64,000 nt of DNA from Candidatus Scybalomonas excrementigallinarum (GCA_018710905.1 DVIZ01000206.1:32107-96106), one strand, 5' to 3'; shown: positions 42,082-51,873, numbered from the stretch's first letter. Numbers and translations: made by a program. The notes: a model not told the origin generated them from the letters alone.

Positions 42082-44145
42082 TTATTTTTCGCACACATAT
42101 CCACATTTTTCATCGGCACAGACGAGCTTTTGACCTTTTTCTACCATATAGCTTCCGCATTGTGGACAGCGTTTTTCCGATGGTTTTTGCCAAGACATAA
42201 AATCACACTCTGGATTGTTTTCACAACCATAGTATTTTCTTCCCTTCTTTGTCTTTTTCAAAACAACTTCTTTTCCACATTTTGGACATGGTACTCCTAC
42301 TTTTTCAAAATGCGGTTTTGTATTTCGACATTCTGGAAATCCTGGACAAGCCAAAAATTTACCATGTGGACCGTATTTTACGACCATATTTTTACCGCAT
42401 AAATCACAAATAACATCGGTCACTTCATCTTCAATCTTAATAGATTCTAATTCCTGTTGTGCCTTTTGTACAGCTTCTTCTAAATCAGGATAGAAGTTTT
42501 CTACTACTGTCTTCCAATTCACAACGCCTTCTTCGACTTTATCCAGTAAAGATTCTAAGTTAGCAGTAAAATTCACATCCACAATAGATGGAAATGCTTT
42601 TTTCATCATAGAATTTACCGCTTCTCCAAGTTCTGTTACATAGAGATTCTTATTTTCCTTTACGATATAACGTCTTGCTAGAATGGTTGTAATGGTTGGC
42701 GCATAAGTACTTGGACGACCAATTCCAAGTTCTTCTAAAGTTTTTACTAACAACGCCTCTGTATAGTGCGCTGGTGGCTGTGTGAAATGTTGTTTTGCAT
42801 CAAACTCTTCAAACGTGAGTTTTGTATTTTCATCAATACTCTTTAACAATAAATTTGCTTCCGCTTTTTCGTTATCAATGTTATAAACAGACATAAATCC
42901 ATCAAAAGCTAATTTTGAAGCAGATACGTTAAAGAAATATGAAGAGGCTTTAATCTTCACAGTTGTAGTTTCATAAACTGCTGGTTTCATTCGACTTGCT
43001 AAGAAGCGATTGTAAATTAATTGATAGAGCCTAAACAAATCACGGCTCAACTCCTCTTTTAAAAGAACAGGGGATAGTGTCACATCTGTTGGACGGATCG
43101 CCTCATGTGCGTCCTGAATTTTTTGATTTGAAGTCTTTGAACCGCCTTCATTTGAGGCAACATACTGTTGCCCATATTGTTGCTCAATATATTCTTTACA
43201 TGCTTGATCAGCACCTTCGGATATACGAACAGAATCGGTACGAAGGTATGTGATGAGACCAATGGTTCCTTTTCCTTTAATATCGACACCTTCATAAAGC
43301 TGTTGCGCTAAACGCATTGTCTTTTGTGTAGAAAAATTCAATTTTCTTGAAGCATCCTGCTGCAATGTACTCGTCGTAAAAGGAAGAGGTGCTTTTTTAC
43401 TTCTCTCACCTTTTTTAATACTATCAATCACATAGTCTGCTCCTTCTAAATCAGCCATGATCTTATCTACTTCTTCTTTGGAACGGATTTCCAACTTGCC
43501 ATTCTCATCCCCAACAAGCTTCGCTTCTAATGGTTTCTTGCTTCCATCTGCTTTTAAAAATGAACTTAAACTCCAAAATTCTTCTGGAATAAATGCACTG
43601 ATCTCCTCTTCGCGATCGCAAATTAACCGAAGAGCAACGGACTGTACACGCCCTGCACTAAGCCCTCTTTTAATTTTCGCCCAAAGTAGTGGACTAATTT
43701 TATATCCTACCATTCGATCGAGTACACGTCTTGCCTGCTGGGCATCGACAAGATTCATATCAATTTCTCTCGCTTCCTTTAAAGAACTCTTAACCGCCTG
43801 TTTTGTAATCTCATTAAATGTGATTCTGGCATAGTTTTTCCCTTCTAAATTAAGAGCTTTTGAAAGGTGCCATGAAATAGCTTCTCCTTCGCGATCGGGG
43901 TCAGTCGCTAAATAAACTTTATCCGCTTTCTTGACCTCTTTACGAAGTTTTGCCAGCACCTCGCCTTTTCCACGAATCGTTATATATTTTGGTTCAAAAT
44001 CATGTTCAATATCAATCCCCATCTGACTCTTTGGCAGATCTCTTACATGTCCATTTGATGCAATAACCTCATAATTAGCACCGAGAAATTTGTGGATCGT
44101 CTTTGCCTTTGCAGGAGATTCTACAATCACTAAATATTTTGGCAT
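42082..44145 (-). CDS. topA: DNA topoisomerase I
   Basis: Type IA topoisomerase that relaxes negative supercoils. The 687-residue protein has the TOPRIM start YLVIVESPAKAKTIHKFLG and DPDREGEAISWHL (about 80). The active-site region ITYLRTDSVRISEGA carries the catalytic Tyr near 300. Three C-terminal four-Cys zinc ribbons begin at CDLCGKNM, CPKCGKEV and CPQCGSYM. AGGAG precedes the ATG. It is downstream of dprA. Confidence 0.97.
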   Translation of the reverse strand: MPKYLVIVESPAKAKTIHKFLGANYEVIASNGHVRDLPKSQMGIDIEHDFEPKYITIRGKGEVLAKLRKEVKKADKVYLATDPDREGEAISWHLSKALNLEGKNYARITFNEITKQAVKSSLKEAREIDMNLVDAQQARRVLDRMVGYKISPLLWAKIKRGLSAGRVQSVALRLICDREEEISAFIPEEFWSLSSFLKADGSKKPLEAKLVGDENGKLEIRSKEEVDKIMADLEGADYVIDSIKKGERSKKAPLPFTTSTLQQDASRKLNFSTQKTMRLAQQLYEGVDIKGKGTIGLITYLRTDSVRISEGADQACKEYIEQQYGQQYVASNEGGSKTSNQKIQDAHEAIRPTDVTLSPVLLKEELSRDLFRLYQLIYNRFLASRMKPAVYETTTVKIKASSYFFNVSASKLAFDGFMSVYNIDNEKAEANLLLKSIDENTKLTFEEFDAKQHFTQPPAHYTEALLVKTLEELGIGRPSTYAPTITTILARRYIVKENKNLYVTELGEAVNSMMKKAFPSIVDVNFTANLESLLDKVEEGVVNWKTVVENFYPDLEEAVQKAQQELESIKIEDEVTDVICDLCGKNMVVKYGPHGKFLACPGFPECRNTKPHFEKVGVPCPKCGKEVVLKKTKKGRKYYGCENNPECDFMSWQKPSEKRCPQCGSYMVEKGQKLVCADEKCGYVCEK

Positions 44146-44216
44146 ATTTGATACGCTCCTTTATCACAAAACTATTACAACGAACCATCTCCGTATTTCT
44201 TATCCCCAAGTACACC

Positions 44217-45317
44217 CTATTTTGAAATAATATAATAGTTGGAAACGATCTGCTTAATGAGATCCATCATTTCCAGTTCAAAGAGGGCACTTAAAACCTC
44301 CTGGACGGAAAGTTTCGTTTCTTTTACAATTGAGTCGATGTACTTCGGCTCTAAACCTAAACAACTATACACCACTCTTTGATTTTTCGCAAGCGTTTTC
44401 TGATTATTTTCATAATTTTTTGATAAATCCATGTTTTTCAATCCAAAATCTTCCATAAAATCATCTAGATTACAGACCAATTTTGCCCCCATTTGAATGA
44501 GCTGATTACACCCTTCACTAAAGCTGTCAAAAGCCCTTCCAGGTAATGCATAAATTTCTTTTCCTTGGTCAAGCGCCCAGTCCACGGTAATCAATGTCCC
44601 ACTCTTTTTTTTTGCTTCAATCACAAAGACTCCATCGGATAATCCACTAATCAATCGATTTCTTCTTGGAAACAACCCCGCTCTTGGTGGTGTATTGGGA
44701 GGATATTCGGATAAAATTCCCCCTTGCTTTTCCAACTGTTCATAGAGCGTAAAATTTTCTATTGGATAACAAATATCAACTCCACATCCTAATACCGCAT
44801 AAGATTTACCACCTACTGATAGCGCGTTTTTTTGCGCGATGGAATCAATGCCTCTTGCCATTCCACTAATGACTGCAATCCCCTGTTTTGCCATCTCTTT
44901 TGCAAAATAACAAGCCATTTCCTGTCCATATACAGTACTATTACGAGAACCGATAATTGCGATTGTCTTTTTGTCTTCAAGAGGCAGAGAACCTTTTACA
45001 TAAATACTATGAGGTGCCATTGGAATCTGTTGTAACCTTTTTGGAAATTGTCTATGTTCTCTTGAATAATAGCGAATTCCTTTTTCTTTTAATTTTTGAT
45101 AATTTTTTTCAATTTCATCCCAATTTCTACTGGATAAAAAGGCATTTTTCTTTTTCCCATTTAAATATTTTTGAATCTCTTTTTCCCCTAGTTCATATAG
45201 TGCCTTTGGACTTTTATAGAGCTTTAACAATTGCTCTCTCGTCTCATAGCCAATTCCTTTTATATTCGTAAACCAATACCAATAAAGTTCTTCCATTTGC
45301 TCATTTTTTTCTTTCAT
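44217..45317 (-). CDS. dprA: DNA-processing protein DprA
   Basis: DprA loads RecA on incoming single-stranded DNA during natural transformation. The 366-residue product has an N-terminal HhH/SAM-like region (GIGYETREQLLKLY) and the Rossmann-like core with IAIIGSRNSTVYG (about 108), VISGMARGIDSIAQ, FPRRNRLISGLSDG and a C-terminal winged helix. GGGGGT precedes ATG 45317. A TTG at 45329 overlaps comM and was rejected. It is coupled to comM, another competence-linked gene. Confidence 0.94.
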   Translation of the reverse strand: MKEKNEQMEELYWYWFTNIKGIGYETREQLLKLYKSPKALYELGEKEIQKYLNGKKKNAFLSSRNWDEIEKNYQKLKEKGIRYYSREHRQFPKRLQQIPMAPHSIYVKGSLPLEDKKTIAIIGSRNSTVYGQEMACYFAKEMAKQGIAVISGMARGIDSIAQKNALSVGGKSYAVLGCGVDICYPIENFTLYEQLEKQGGILSEYPPNTPPRAGLFPRRNRLISGLSDGVFVIEAKKKSGTLITVDWALDQGKEIYALPGRAFDSFSEGCNQLIQMGAKLVCNLDDFMEDFGLKNMDLSKNYENNQKTLAKNQRVVYSCLGLEPKYIDSIVKETKLSVQEVLSALFELEMMDLIKQIVSNYYIISK

Positions 45318-45319
45318 TG

Positions 45320-46849
45320 TTACCCCCAATACTTCTGTTCCATTCCTCGATACGCAATAGCCTCTATCATATGTCTCTCTTGAATATGCGTAGAAGCCTC
45401 TAAATCGGCGATTGTCCTAGCTACTTTTAAAATTCGATAATAAGTTCTAGCAGACCATTTTTTCTTCCGAAATACGTCTTTTAGACACTTTTTTGCATTT
45501 TCCTCCATAACACAAAATTTTTCCAGCTGTTTTTGGTTTAACTGTCCATTAAAATCAACCAAAATGCCTGCATATCTCTCCTTTTGAATTTCTACTGCTT
45601 GCTCCACTCTTTTTCGAATGACAGCAGAACTTTCTCCTTTCTTTCTCGTTTGCAACTCCTCATAAGAAAGAGCATGAACTTCCGCCATTAAATCAATTCT
45701 CTCTAACAAAGGATGGCTAATTTTTCCTAAATAACGTCGAATTTGCAATGGTGTACAGTGACATTTTTCTCGGTTTGGATAATAACCACATGGACAAGGA
45801 TTCATCGCTCCAAGAAATAAAATATCGGCAGGATAAGCAAAACTTCCCTGCATTCTTGTAATATTAATTTCCCGCTCCTCTAACGGTTGTCTTAGCACTT
45901 CTAAAACATTTCTTTGAAATTCTGGTAATTCATCGAGAAAAAGAACACCATAATGGGCTAAACTGATTTCTCCTGGACTTGGAACTCTCCCACCTCCAAT
46001 TAAAGCAGTTTCTGTAATCGTATGATGCGGGGAACGAAATGGTCTTGCTGTAATCAACGGATTTTTATGATCTAACTTTCCCTTGATGCTATAGACCTTC
46101 GTAATTTCTAAACTTTCCTCCATTGTAAGAGCTGGCATAATCGTCGGAATCCGACTGGCAATCATCGACTTCCCTGTTCCCGGCGCTCCAAGAAGAAGTA
46201 AATTATGTCTTCCTGCCGCAGCAATTTCTGCAGCTCTTTTTGCAAATTCTTGGCCAATCACTTCTTCAAAATCATTTTCATTTTTTGTATTTTTGCTCAA
46301 TAATTCCCTTCCATTCATTACCGTTGGAATCCGCTCTTTTGGCTCTTTTAACAACTGTACCACTTCTTTTAAATTCCGAACACCGATAACATCAATGCCC
46401 TCAATAACAGCTCCCTCTAATCGGTTTTCATAAGGAACAAAACAAACTTTCAGTCCTTGACTTTTTGCAAAAGATACCATTGGTAAAATGCCGTTTACAG
46501 GCTGTATATCGCCATTTAATCCCACTTCTCCTATAAAACATAATGTATTTAACTCTTGACTTGGAAAATACCCGTAAGATGTCAATATTGCGATTGCAAT
46601 GGGTAGATCGAAAGCAGATCCTTCTTTTCTAAAATCCGCTGGTGAAAAATTAATTGTGACTCTCTTAGGTGGCAATTGATATCCCACATGATAGAGAGCT
46701 GTAAGAACTCGTTCTTTGGCTTCTCTTACCTCTGTTGATAAAGAGCCAACCATAGAAATGCCAGGAAGTCCATTTCGAACATCGACTTCCACTTGCAATA
46801 AAACTCCTTGTAGCCCCATAAGACTACAGCTGATAACTTTACTGTACAT
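45320..46849 (-). CDS. comM: YifB/ComM-family Mg-chelatase-like AAA+ ATPase
   Basis: ComM is a hexameric helicase that aids branch migration in transformation. The 509-residue product has the N-terminal S5-like domain (VDVRNGLPGISMVG). An AAA+ core follows with GAPGTGKSMIASRIPTIMP (about 216), RSPHHTITETALIGGG, LFLDELPEF and NPCPCGYYPNREKCHC, a four-Cys site typical of the family. GGAAAGG precedes ATG 46849. 22 extra upstream codons were rejected as leader. It is directly coupled to dprA. Confidence 0.93.
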   Translation of the reverse strand: MYSKVISCSLMGLQGVLLQVEVDVRNGLPGISMVGSLSTEVREAKERVLTALYHVGYQLPPKRVTINFSPADFRKEGSAFDLPIAIAILTSYGYFPSQELNTLCFIGEVGLNGDIQPVNGILPMVSFAKSQGLKVCFVPYENRLEGAVIEGIDVIGVRNLKEVVQLLKEPKERIPTVMNGRELLSKNTKNENDFEEVIGQEFAKRAAEIAAAGRHNLLLLGAPGTGKSMIASRIPTIMPALTMEESLEITKVYSIKGKLDHKNPLITARPFRSPHHTITETALIGGGRVPSPGEISLAHYGVLFLDELPEFQRNVLEVLRQPLEEREINITRMQGSFAYPADILFLGAMNPCPCGYYPNREKCHCTPLQIRRYLGKISHPLLERIDLMAEVHALSYEELQTRKKGESSAVIRKRVEQAVEIQKERYAGILVDFNGQLNQKQLEKFCVMEENAKKCLKDVFRKKKWSARTYYRILKVARTIADLEASTHIQERHMIEAIAYRGMEQKYWG

Positions 46850-47016
46850 AACTTCCTTTCCCTCTCCAAGAAAAGGTATTGTTCTCAATATAGCATATTT
46901 ATTTTGAAAAATCAAACAACTCCTTGATTCCTTAATTCAATTTTCCTATCATGAAATAAAGCGAAGGTTACCTACATTTTCCGATTTTATACCTCATCTA
47001 CATCGGATTTTATCAA

Positions 47017-47045
47017 AACAAAGTGTTTCCTATGAAATAAAAAAA
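47017..47045. repeat. Intergenic repeat, family A, short copy (A7)
   Basis: AACAAAGTGTTTCCTATGAA followed by ATAAAAAAAC, the right arm of the family A hairpin only, joined to the U-tract of the nrdR terminator. Confidence 0.6.
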
Positions 47046-47081
47046 CTTCCCTACACAAGCAAACACTTGTATAGAGAAGTC
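47040..47081 (-). terminator. nrdR terminator
   Basis: ACTTCCCTACACAAG pairs with CTTGTATAGAGAAGT, followed on the minus strand by seven T residues, directly past the nrdR stop. Confidence 0.88.
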
Positions 47082-47085
47082 TTTT

Positions 47086-47553
47086 TTAATTTATTTCTGA
47101 CTTATTATGAAACATTTTCTTTAACTCATCCATGAAAGTTTCTACATCTTTGAACTCACGATAAATAGACGCAAATCGCACATAGGCAACTTCATCTAAA
47201 TCTTTTAATTTATCCATAACGATTTCGCCAATTTTCATACTTTCAATTTCTTTTTCTTCCATGTTGAAGATCGTATTTTCAATCGATTCCACTGTAGATT
47301 CAATTTGCTCCATAGAAACTGGGCGTTTATGACAAGAACGCACAATACCTGATTTTATTTTATTTCGATCATATGGTTCTCTATTTTTATCTTTTTTAAT
47401 TACAATTAACGGGATCGTTTCCACCTTTTCATAAGTCGTAAAGCGTTTTCCGCAATTTTCACACTCTCTTCTTCTTCGAATGGAAGTATTATCGTCCGCA
47501 GGTCGTGAATCAATTACCCTGGAACTGTCTTGGTTACAAAATGGACATTTCAT
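47086..47553 (-). CDS. nrdR: Transcriptional repressor NrdR
   Basis: NrdR senses ATP/dATP and represses ribonucleotide reductase genes. The 155-residue protein has the zinc ribbon MKCPFCNQDSSRVIDSR ... CENCGKRFTTYE, then the ATP-cone domain (VIKKDKNREPYDRNKI). ATG 47553 was chosen because AAAGG is nine bases upstream. The ATG at 47562 lies on the ribosome site itself. No clear NrdR box is visible at its own promoter. Confidence 0.96.
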   Translation of the reverse strand: MKCPFCNQDSSRVIDSRPADDNTSIRRRRECENCGKRFTTYEKVETIPLIVIKKDKNREPYDRNKIKSGIVRSCHKRPVSMEQIESTVESIENTIFNMEEKEIESMKIGEIVMDKLKDLDEVAYVRFASIYREFKDVETFMDELKKMFHNKSEIN

Positions 47554-47662
47554 CAATGACATCCTTTCCGCCTGTGTTCTGCTTCCCTCGTTTGCATCAA
47601 TCGCTCACAAATTCTCTTAATTTTTACAGAAACACTACTTGTATATAACTTATTTTTTCTTC

Positions 47663-47691
47663 ATTATATGGAAAATCCCCTATTAGGTCAA
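47663..47691 (-). promoter_or_regulatory. nrdR promoter
   Basis: TTGACC (47686-47691) and TATAAT (47663-47668) on the minus strand with a 17-base spacer. It lies about 110 bases before nrdR and just past the end of ylmC. Confidence 0.8.
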
Positions 47692-47726
47692 GGGTTTTCA
47701 TTTGATTTCCATTGATTTTTCTAGTT

Positions 47727-48002
47727 TTAGTTATGTTTTTTATCTATTTTACATCTTTCTTTTGTCACTTCTGGCTCTACATCAACAATAATAATATCCG
47801 CTCCGATTCGAACGATCTCATTATAACAAATACAAAATTCAGGGTTTTTTCCAAGACACCCAAAAAATTTTCCAGGACCAGGAATAATAATCTGACAGAT
47901 CTGCCCTGTACAAGCATCAAACTCCAAATCTGATACAAATCCCATCCGACAACCATCTCTACAATTGATCACTTCTTTTTGCCTAAGCTCTAAAAATCGC
48001 AT
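47727..48002 (-). CDS. YlmC/YmxH-family PRC-barrel protein
   Basis: A 91-residue PRC-barrel protein annotated in Clostridia as YlmC/YmxH, a small sporulation-associated protein. RFLELRQKEVINCRDGCRMG and GFVSDLEFD at the N-terminus and ICYNEIVRIGADIIIVDV in the second half are typical. Molecular role is unknown. It lies upstream of nrdR with a separate promoter between them. Its presence hints at, but does not prove, a spore-forming lineage. Confidence 0.88.
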   Translation of the reverse strand: MRFLELRQKEVINCRDGCRMGFVSDLEFDACTGQICQIIIPGPGKFFGCLGKNPEFCICYNEIVRIGADIIIVDVEPEVTKERCKIDKKHN

Positions 48003-48149
48003 CGATCTGCCCCGAAACTCTTTTATTATTATTTATATGAGTGATTTATAAAATTATACCTTTTCCACTTGAAAAACACAGTTTTTGGCTCGTTACCTCT
48101 CCATAAAATAATACAGGATTTCTGCTTACCTTATGTCTTCTACCCAAAC

Positions 48150-48180
48150 AACAAAGTGTTTCCTCTGAAACAAAAAAAGC
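48150..48180. repeat. Intergenic repeat, family A, short copy (A8)
   Basis: AACAAAGTGTTTCCTCTGAA followed by ACAAAAAAAGC, nearly identical to the copy at 47017. It is joined to the rnfB terminator U-tract. Confidence 0.6.
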
Positions 48181-48202
48181 CCTTCTCTCTTGAGAAGAGC
48201 TT
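48172..48202 (-). terminator. rnf operon terminator
   Basis: GCTCTTCTC and GAGAAGGGC form the stem on the minus strand, followed by seven T residues, about 10 bases past the rnfB stop. Confidence 0.88.
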
Positions 48203-48210
48203 TTTTATTA

Positions 48211-48993
48211 TTAAAGAATAACTTTTACTGGACATTTTTCTGCACAAATACCACAATTTGTACATTTTTCTGGATCAATATGAGCGATATTGTTTTCCAC
48301 AGTCACAGCTCCAACTGGACAGTTTTTCGCACAAATACCACAACCGATACATCCTGTTGAACAAACCGCTTTTACATCTTTTCCTTTGTCCTTTGAACTA
48401 CACTGTACTAAATGTTTTTGCTCATAAGGTACAAATTCAATTAAATTTTTTGGACAAGCGGTAATACATTTTCCACAGGCTTTACAAGCATCTTTATCAA
48501 CTTGAGCAATCCCATTTACAACATGAATGGCATCAAATGGACAAGCTTTTACACAGCTACCAAATCCTGTACAACCATAGGAACAAGCTTTTGGTCCACC
48601 ACCAGGAGTAGAAGCTGCCATAACACAGTCTTCAATTCCTGTATATTCGTATTGTGTTTTTGCCTTTTCACAAGTACCAGCACATTTTACAAAAGCTACC
48701 ATTTTTACAGAGTCACCAGCAGATACGCCCATAACTTCTGCAATTTTATTTCCAACTTCTTCTCCACCAACTGGACAAGCATTTACGGCAGCTTCTCCAT
48801 TGGCAATAGCTTTTGCAAGACCATCACAACCAGGGTATCCACAACCACCACAGTTATTTCCTGGCAATAATCCACGAACAGCCTCTTCCTTTTCATTAAC
48901 AGGAACTTTGAATTTTTCTGCTGAAAATCCTAAGAAGAGACCGATAAAAAGACCAGTAAGTCCAACGATTGCCGCTGCAATAATAATTCCCAT
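48211..48993 (-). CDS. rnfB: Rnf complex ferredoxin-type subunit RnfB
   Basis: Entry point for electrons from reduced ferredoxin into the Rnf complex, which couples ferredoxin:NAD+ oxidoreduction to Na+ or H+ pumping. The 260-residue protein has one N-terminal helix, then the Fe-S domain NNCGGCGYPGCDGLA (about 47). Four CxxCxxC-type motifs follow (CTGFGSCVKACP, CKACGKCITACP, CIGCGICAKNCP, CTNCGICAEKCP), giving the cluster-rich clostridial form. It is the last gene of rnfCDGEAB. Confidence 0.96.
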   Translation of the reverse strand: MGIIIAAAIVGLTGLFIGLFLGFSAEKFKVPVNEKEEAVRGLLPGNNCGGCGYPGCDGLAKAIANGEAAVNACPVGGEEVGNKIAEVMGVSAGDSVKMVAFVKCAGTCEKAKTQYEYTGIEDCVMAASTPGGGPKACSYGCTGFGSCVKACPFDAIHVVNGIAQVDKDACKACGKCITACPKNLIEFVPYEQKHLVQCSSKDKGKDVKAVCSTGCIGCGICAKNCPVGAVTVENNIAHIDPEKCTNCGICAEKCPVKVIL

Positions 48994-49009
48994 TTTTTCG
49001 TCCCTCCTA

Positions 49010-49585
49010 TTAAATTAATCCTGAGAATCCAAAGAAAGCGATTGACATTAAGCAAGCTGCTAATAATACAATTGGCATTCCTTTAAAAGATTCTGGAACA
49101 TCATTATATTCCATTTTTTCACGAATACCTGCTAATACAACGATAGCGATTGTGAAACCAACAGAAATACCAATACCATTAATAACACTCTCTAAAATGC
49201 TATAATTATTCTGTACATTTGTAAGTGCAACACCGAGTACCGCACAGTTTGTTGTAATCAGAGGAAGGTATACCCCAAGAGCCTCATAAAGAGATGGCAT
49301 AGATTTCTTTAAAAACATCTCTACAAACTGTACAAGACAAGCGATAACAAGAATGAATACGATTGTCTGTAAATATTCTGTATTTGTTGTCACTAAAACA
49401 AATTTATTGATAAGACTTGTTAAGAAGGATGCGATTGTAATAACGAAAATTACCGCAGCACCCATACCGCCAGCAGTCTCTATCTTCTTAGATACTCCAA
49501 GGAATGGACATAGACCTAAGAACTGGCTTAATACAACGTTATTCACTAAGGCAGAACCGATAGCGATTAATAACAATTCTTTCAT
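49010..49585 (-). CDS. rnfA: Rnf complex membrane subunit RnfA
   Basis: Six-helix membrane subunit, paired with RnfE around a membrane [2Fe-2S] centre. The 191-residue protein shows NNVVLSQFLGLCPFLGVSKK (about 15-34), with the cluster Cys, and LPLITTNCAVLGVALTN (about 107) with the second Cys. Its start is 17 bases past the rnfE stop. Confidence 0.96.
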   Translation of the reverse strand: MKELLLIAIGSALVNNVVLSQFLGLCPFLGVSKKIETAGGMGAAVIFVITIASFLTSLINKFVLVTTNTEYLQTIVFILVIACLVQFVEMFLKKSMPSLYEALGVYLPLITTNCAVLGVALTNVQNNYSILESVINGIGISVGFTIAIVVLAGIREKMEYNDVPESFKGMPIVLLAACLMSIAFFGFSGLI

Positions 49586-49602
49586 TTCTTTCCTCCCTTT
49601 CC

Positions 49603-50304
49603 TTATTTCACATCTGTATCATAGAATTTAGAACTACATTTTCCGTTTGAACAGTTTTGACAATCTCCACATCCTTGGATTGGTTCATACTGTTTTCCAG
49701 CTTTTTCTGCTTTTTTACGGTTTACACGATTCATAATCGCAATTAAAAATGCAAGCACTAAAAATGCACCTGGCGCTAAAATAAAGATAGTTGCAGAAAT
49801 TCCTTCTGGTAAAATTTGAAATCCAAAAATCTGACCAGCACCTAAAATTTCACGGCAAGCACCTAATACCGTTAAGGAACAAGTGAAACCAAGTCCCATA
49901 CCAATACCATCAAAGAAAGATGGGATAACAGGATTTTTCGCTGCATAAGATTCTGCACGCCCTAAAATAATACAGTTAACTACAATAAGAGGAATATAAA
50001 GCCCTAAACTCGCATTTAAAGCTTGAATATATGCCTCTAATAAAAACTGTACAATGGTAACTAAAGAAGCTACGATTACGATATAGGCTGGAATTCTAAC
50101 TCTATCTGGAATAATTTTACGGAGAGCGGAAATAATAGCATTAGATAACATTAAAACCGCTGTTGTTGTAAGTCCCATACCTGCACCATTGACCGCAGAA
50201 GTTGTTACTGCAAGCGTTGGACACATACCAAGCAATAGCACAAGAGTTGGGTTTTCTTTTACAATACCATTAAATAAACGTTCAATTGGAGTATTTGCTT
50301 TCAT
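49603..50304 (-). CDS. rnfE: Rnf complex membrane subunit RnfE
   Basis: Membrane partner of RnfA. The 233-residue product has NPTLVLLLGMCPTLAVT (about 19-35) and IPLIVVNCIILGRAESYA (about 104), the Cys-bearing half-helices. It also has a C-terminal extension with five Cys (GCGDCQNCSNGKC, about 211-223) that could bind an extra metal or cluster. ATG overlaps the rnfG stop by one base. Confidence 0.95.
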   Translation of the reverse strand: MKANTPIERLFNGIVKENPTLVLLLGMCPTLAVTTSAVNGAGMGLTTTAVLMLSNAIISALRKIIPDRVRIPAYIVIVASLVTIVQFLLEAYIQALNASLGLYIPLIVVNCIILGRAESYAAKNPVIPSFFDGIGMGLGFTCSLTVLGACREILGAGQIFGFQILPEGISATIFILAPGAFLVLAFLIAIMNRVNRKKAEKAGKQYEPIQGCGDCQNCSNGKCSSKFYDTDVK

Positions 50305-50909
50305 TAATTAGCACCTCCTAATGTTTTAAAATATGCAAGACATGCATTCATACCTTTTGTCATCGCATTGGATGTAATTGTTGCACCTGAAATAGCATCA
50401 ATCTGATCATCAGAAGTTGCACCTGACTTTGTTACTGTAAACTGTTCTACCTTTTTATTTTTGAACTGATCGCTAAAACTTGCTTCTTTTGCTTTTTGTC
50501 CAAGACCTGCTGTTTCATTATTGATCAGTGTTTCATAACCAGTTACAGTCCCATCAGCTAAAATACCAACTGTGAAATTCAGTTCTCCGCCATATCCTTC
50601 CATATTGCTGACATTCATAACATAGCCAACAACTGCTCCACTAGCATCTTTTCCAACAAGCACTTTTTTCATTTCAGTGCCTGTAATCCCTGCATCAGCA
50701 ATGACTTTGTTAGCATTTTCCACGCTAACACTTTCATCTTCTACAAACTCAGAAGCATCTGGCATAACGTTTTGATAAGCCTGTTGTTCTGCTTTTGCTT
50801 GTGCTGCTGCGATTGGATTTTTTGTAATGCTATAAACACCACCTAATGCCGCACCAGCAATCACTGTAATTGCAAATAAAATAAGACCTTCTTTCAAAAT
50901 ACGATTCAT
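50304..50909 (-). CDS. rnfG: Rnf complex FMN-binding subunit RnfG
   Basis: Extracytoplasmic subunit with FMN covalently bound to Thr. The 201-residue product has one N-terminal helix and the FMN domain with the flavinylation motif SGATITSNA (Thr near 178). GYVMNVSNMEGYGGELNFTV is typical of the domain. It overlaps both neighbours by one base. ApbE, which attaches FMN, is not in the window. Confidence 0.95.
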   Translation of the reverse strand: MNRILKEGLILFAITVIAGAALGGVYSITKNPIAAAQAKAEQQAYQNVMPDASEFVEDESVSVENANKVIADAGITGTEMKKVLVGKDASGAVVGYVMNVSNMEGYGGELNFTVGILADGTVTGYETLINNETAGLGQKAKEASFSDQFKNKKVEQFTVTKSGATSDDQIDAISGATITSNAMTKGMNACLAYFKTLGGAN

Positions 50910-51859
50910 TATTTGTTACCTCCTTTCGGAACACCAAAGGCGCGTGGCCATGTGACTCTCTCAATAAGAGGTACTAATAAGTTAGAGAAGATAATAGCAT
51001 AAGAAACACCTTCTGCTGATGGTCCAAACAAACGGAAGATGGATGTTAAAAGACCTAAAATAATACCAAATACAATTTTTCCATTTGGAGTAATTGGAGA
51101 GGTTACATAATCGGTTGCCATAAAGAATGCACCTAATAATAAACCACCACCAAAAATATGCGCTCCAACAAAATATAAAATATCTTGTCCTGTCACTGCT
51201 GCATAAATTGCTGTGAAAACGGCTACTGTTCCAATATAAAATACTGGAATTTGATAGCTAATCACTTTACGAATAATTAAATAAACACCACCAATAATTA
51301 AAGCAATTGCAGATGTTTCACCAATAGTACCTGCAGTTTGCCCAATAAAAAGATCTATTAACTCAGGAGAACCGCCATTTTTTAATACGGCAAGTGGTGT
51401 TGCTCCTGATACACCATCTAAATATTTACAAGCGAAGTTTGTCATTGGTCCTGTAAAGGAAAGTAATAAAAAACATCGAGCGCCCAGTGCTGGATTCATA
51501 AAGTTTTGTCCCAGTCCACCAAACAGCTGTTTTACAATAATAATCGCAAATACACTACCGACAATTGCCATCCAAATCGGAAGTTGTACTGGCAAGTTCA
51601 AGGCTAATAAAATTCCTGTTACAACTGCACTCAAATCTTTAATCGTTAAAGTTTTGTGCATAAAATACTCATAAATTCCTTCAGAAGCCACACATGCAAT
51701 GATACATACTAAAATTAAAATTGCTGCACGAATTCCAAAATTATAAATACCAAAAAGTGTTGCTGGCAACATCGCAATGATGACATCGAGCATAATACTG
51801 CTAGTCGTATCTTTAGCTCTTACATGAGGATTCGAAGATACCTGTAATAATTCACTCAC
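50909..51859 (-). CDS. rnfD: Rnf complex membrane subunit RnfD
   Basis: Membrane subunit of the NqrB/RnfD family with covalent FMN. The 316-residue form starts at the GTG 51859 (SELLQVSSNPHVR), which has GGAGG nine bases upstream. The GTG at 51868 overlaps that site. The flavin motif DGVSGATPLAV lies near 155. NFMNPALGARCFLL and DYVTSPITPNGK are typical. It follows rnfC closely. Confidence 0.95.
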   Translation of the reverse strand: MSELLQVSSNPHVRAKDTTSSIMLDVIIAMLPATLFGIYNFGIRAAILILVCIIACVASEGIYEYFMHKTLTIKDLSAVVTGILLALNLPVQLPIWMAIVGSVFAIIIVKQLFGGLGQNFMNPALGARCFLLLSFTGPMTNFACKYLDGVSGATPLAVLKNGGSPELIDLFIGQTAGTIGETSAIALIIGGVYLIIRKVISYQIPVFYIGTVAVFTAIYAAVTGQDILYFVGAHIFGGGLLLGAFFMATDYVTSPITPNGKIVFGIILGLLTSIFRLFGPSAEGVSYAIIFSNLLVPLIERVTWPRAFGVPKGGNK

Positions 51860-51873
51860 AATATTCACCCTCC

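Noticed and set aside
47563..47726. NrdR box upstream of nrdR
   Set aside because: Only a half-match (ACACTA) is present and the 16-bp consensus palindrome is absent.
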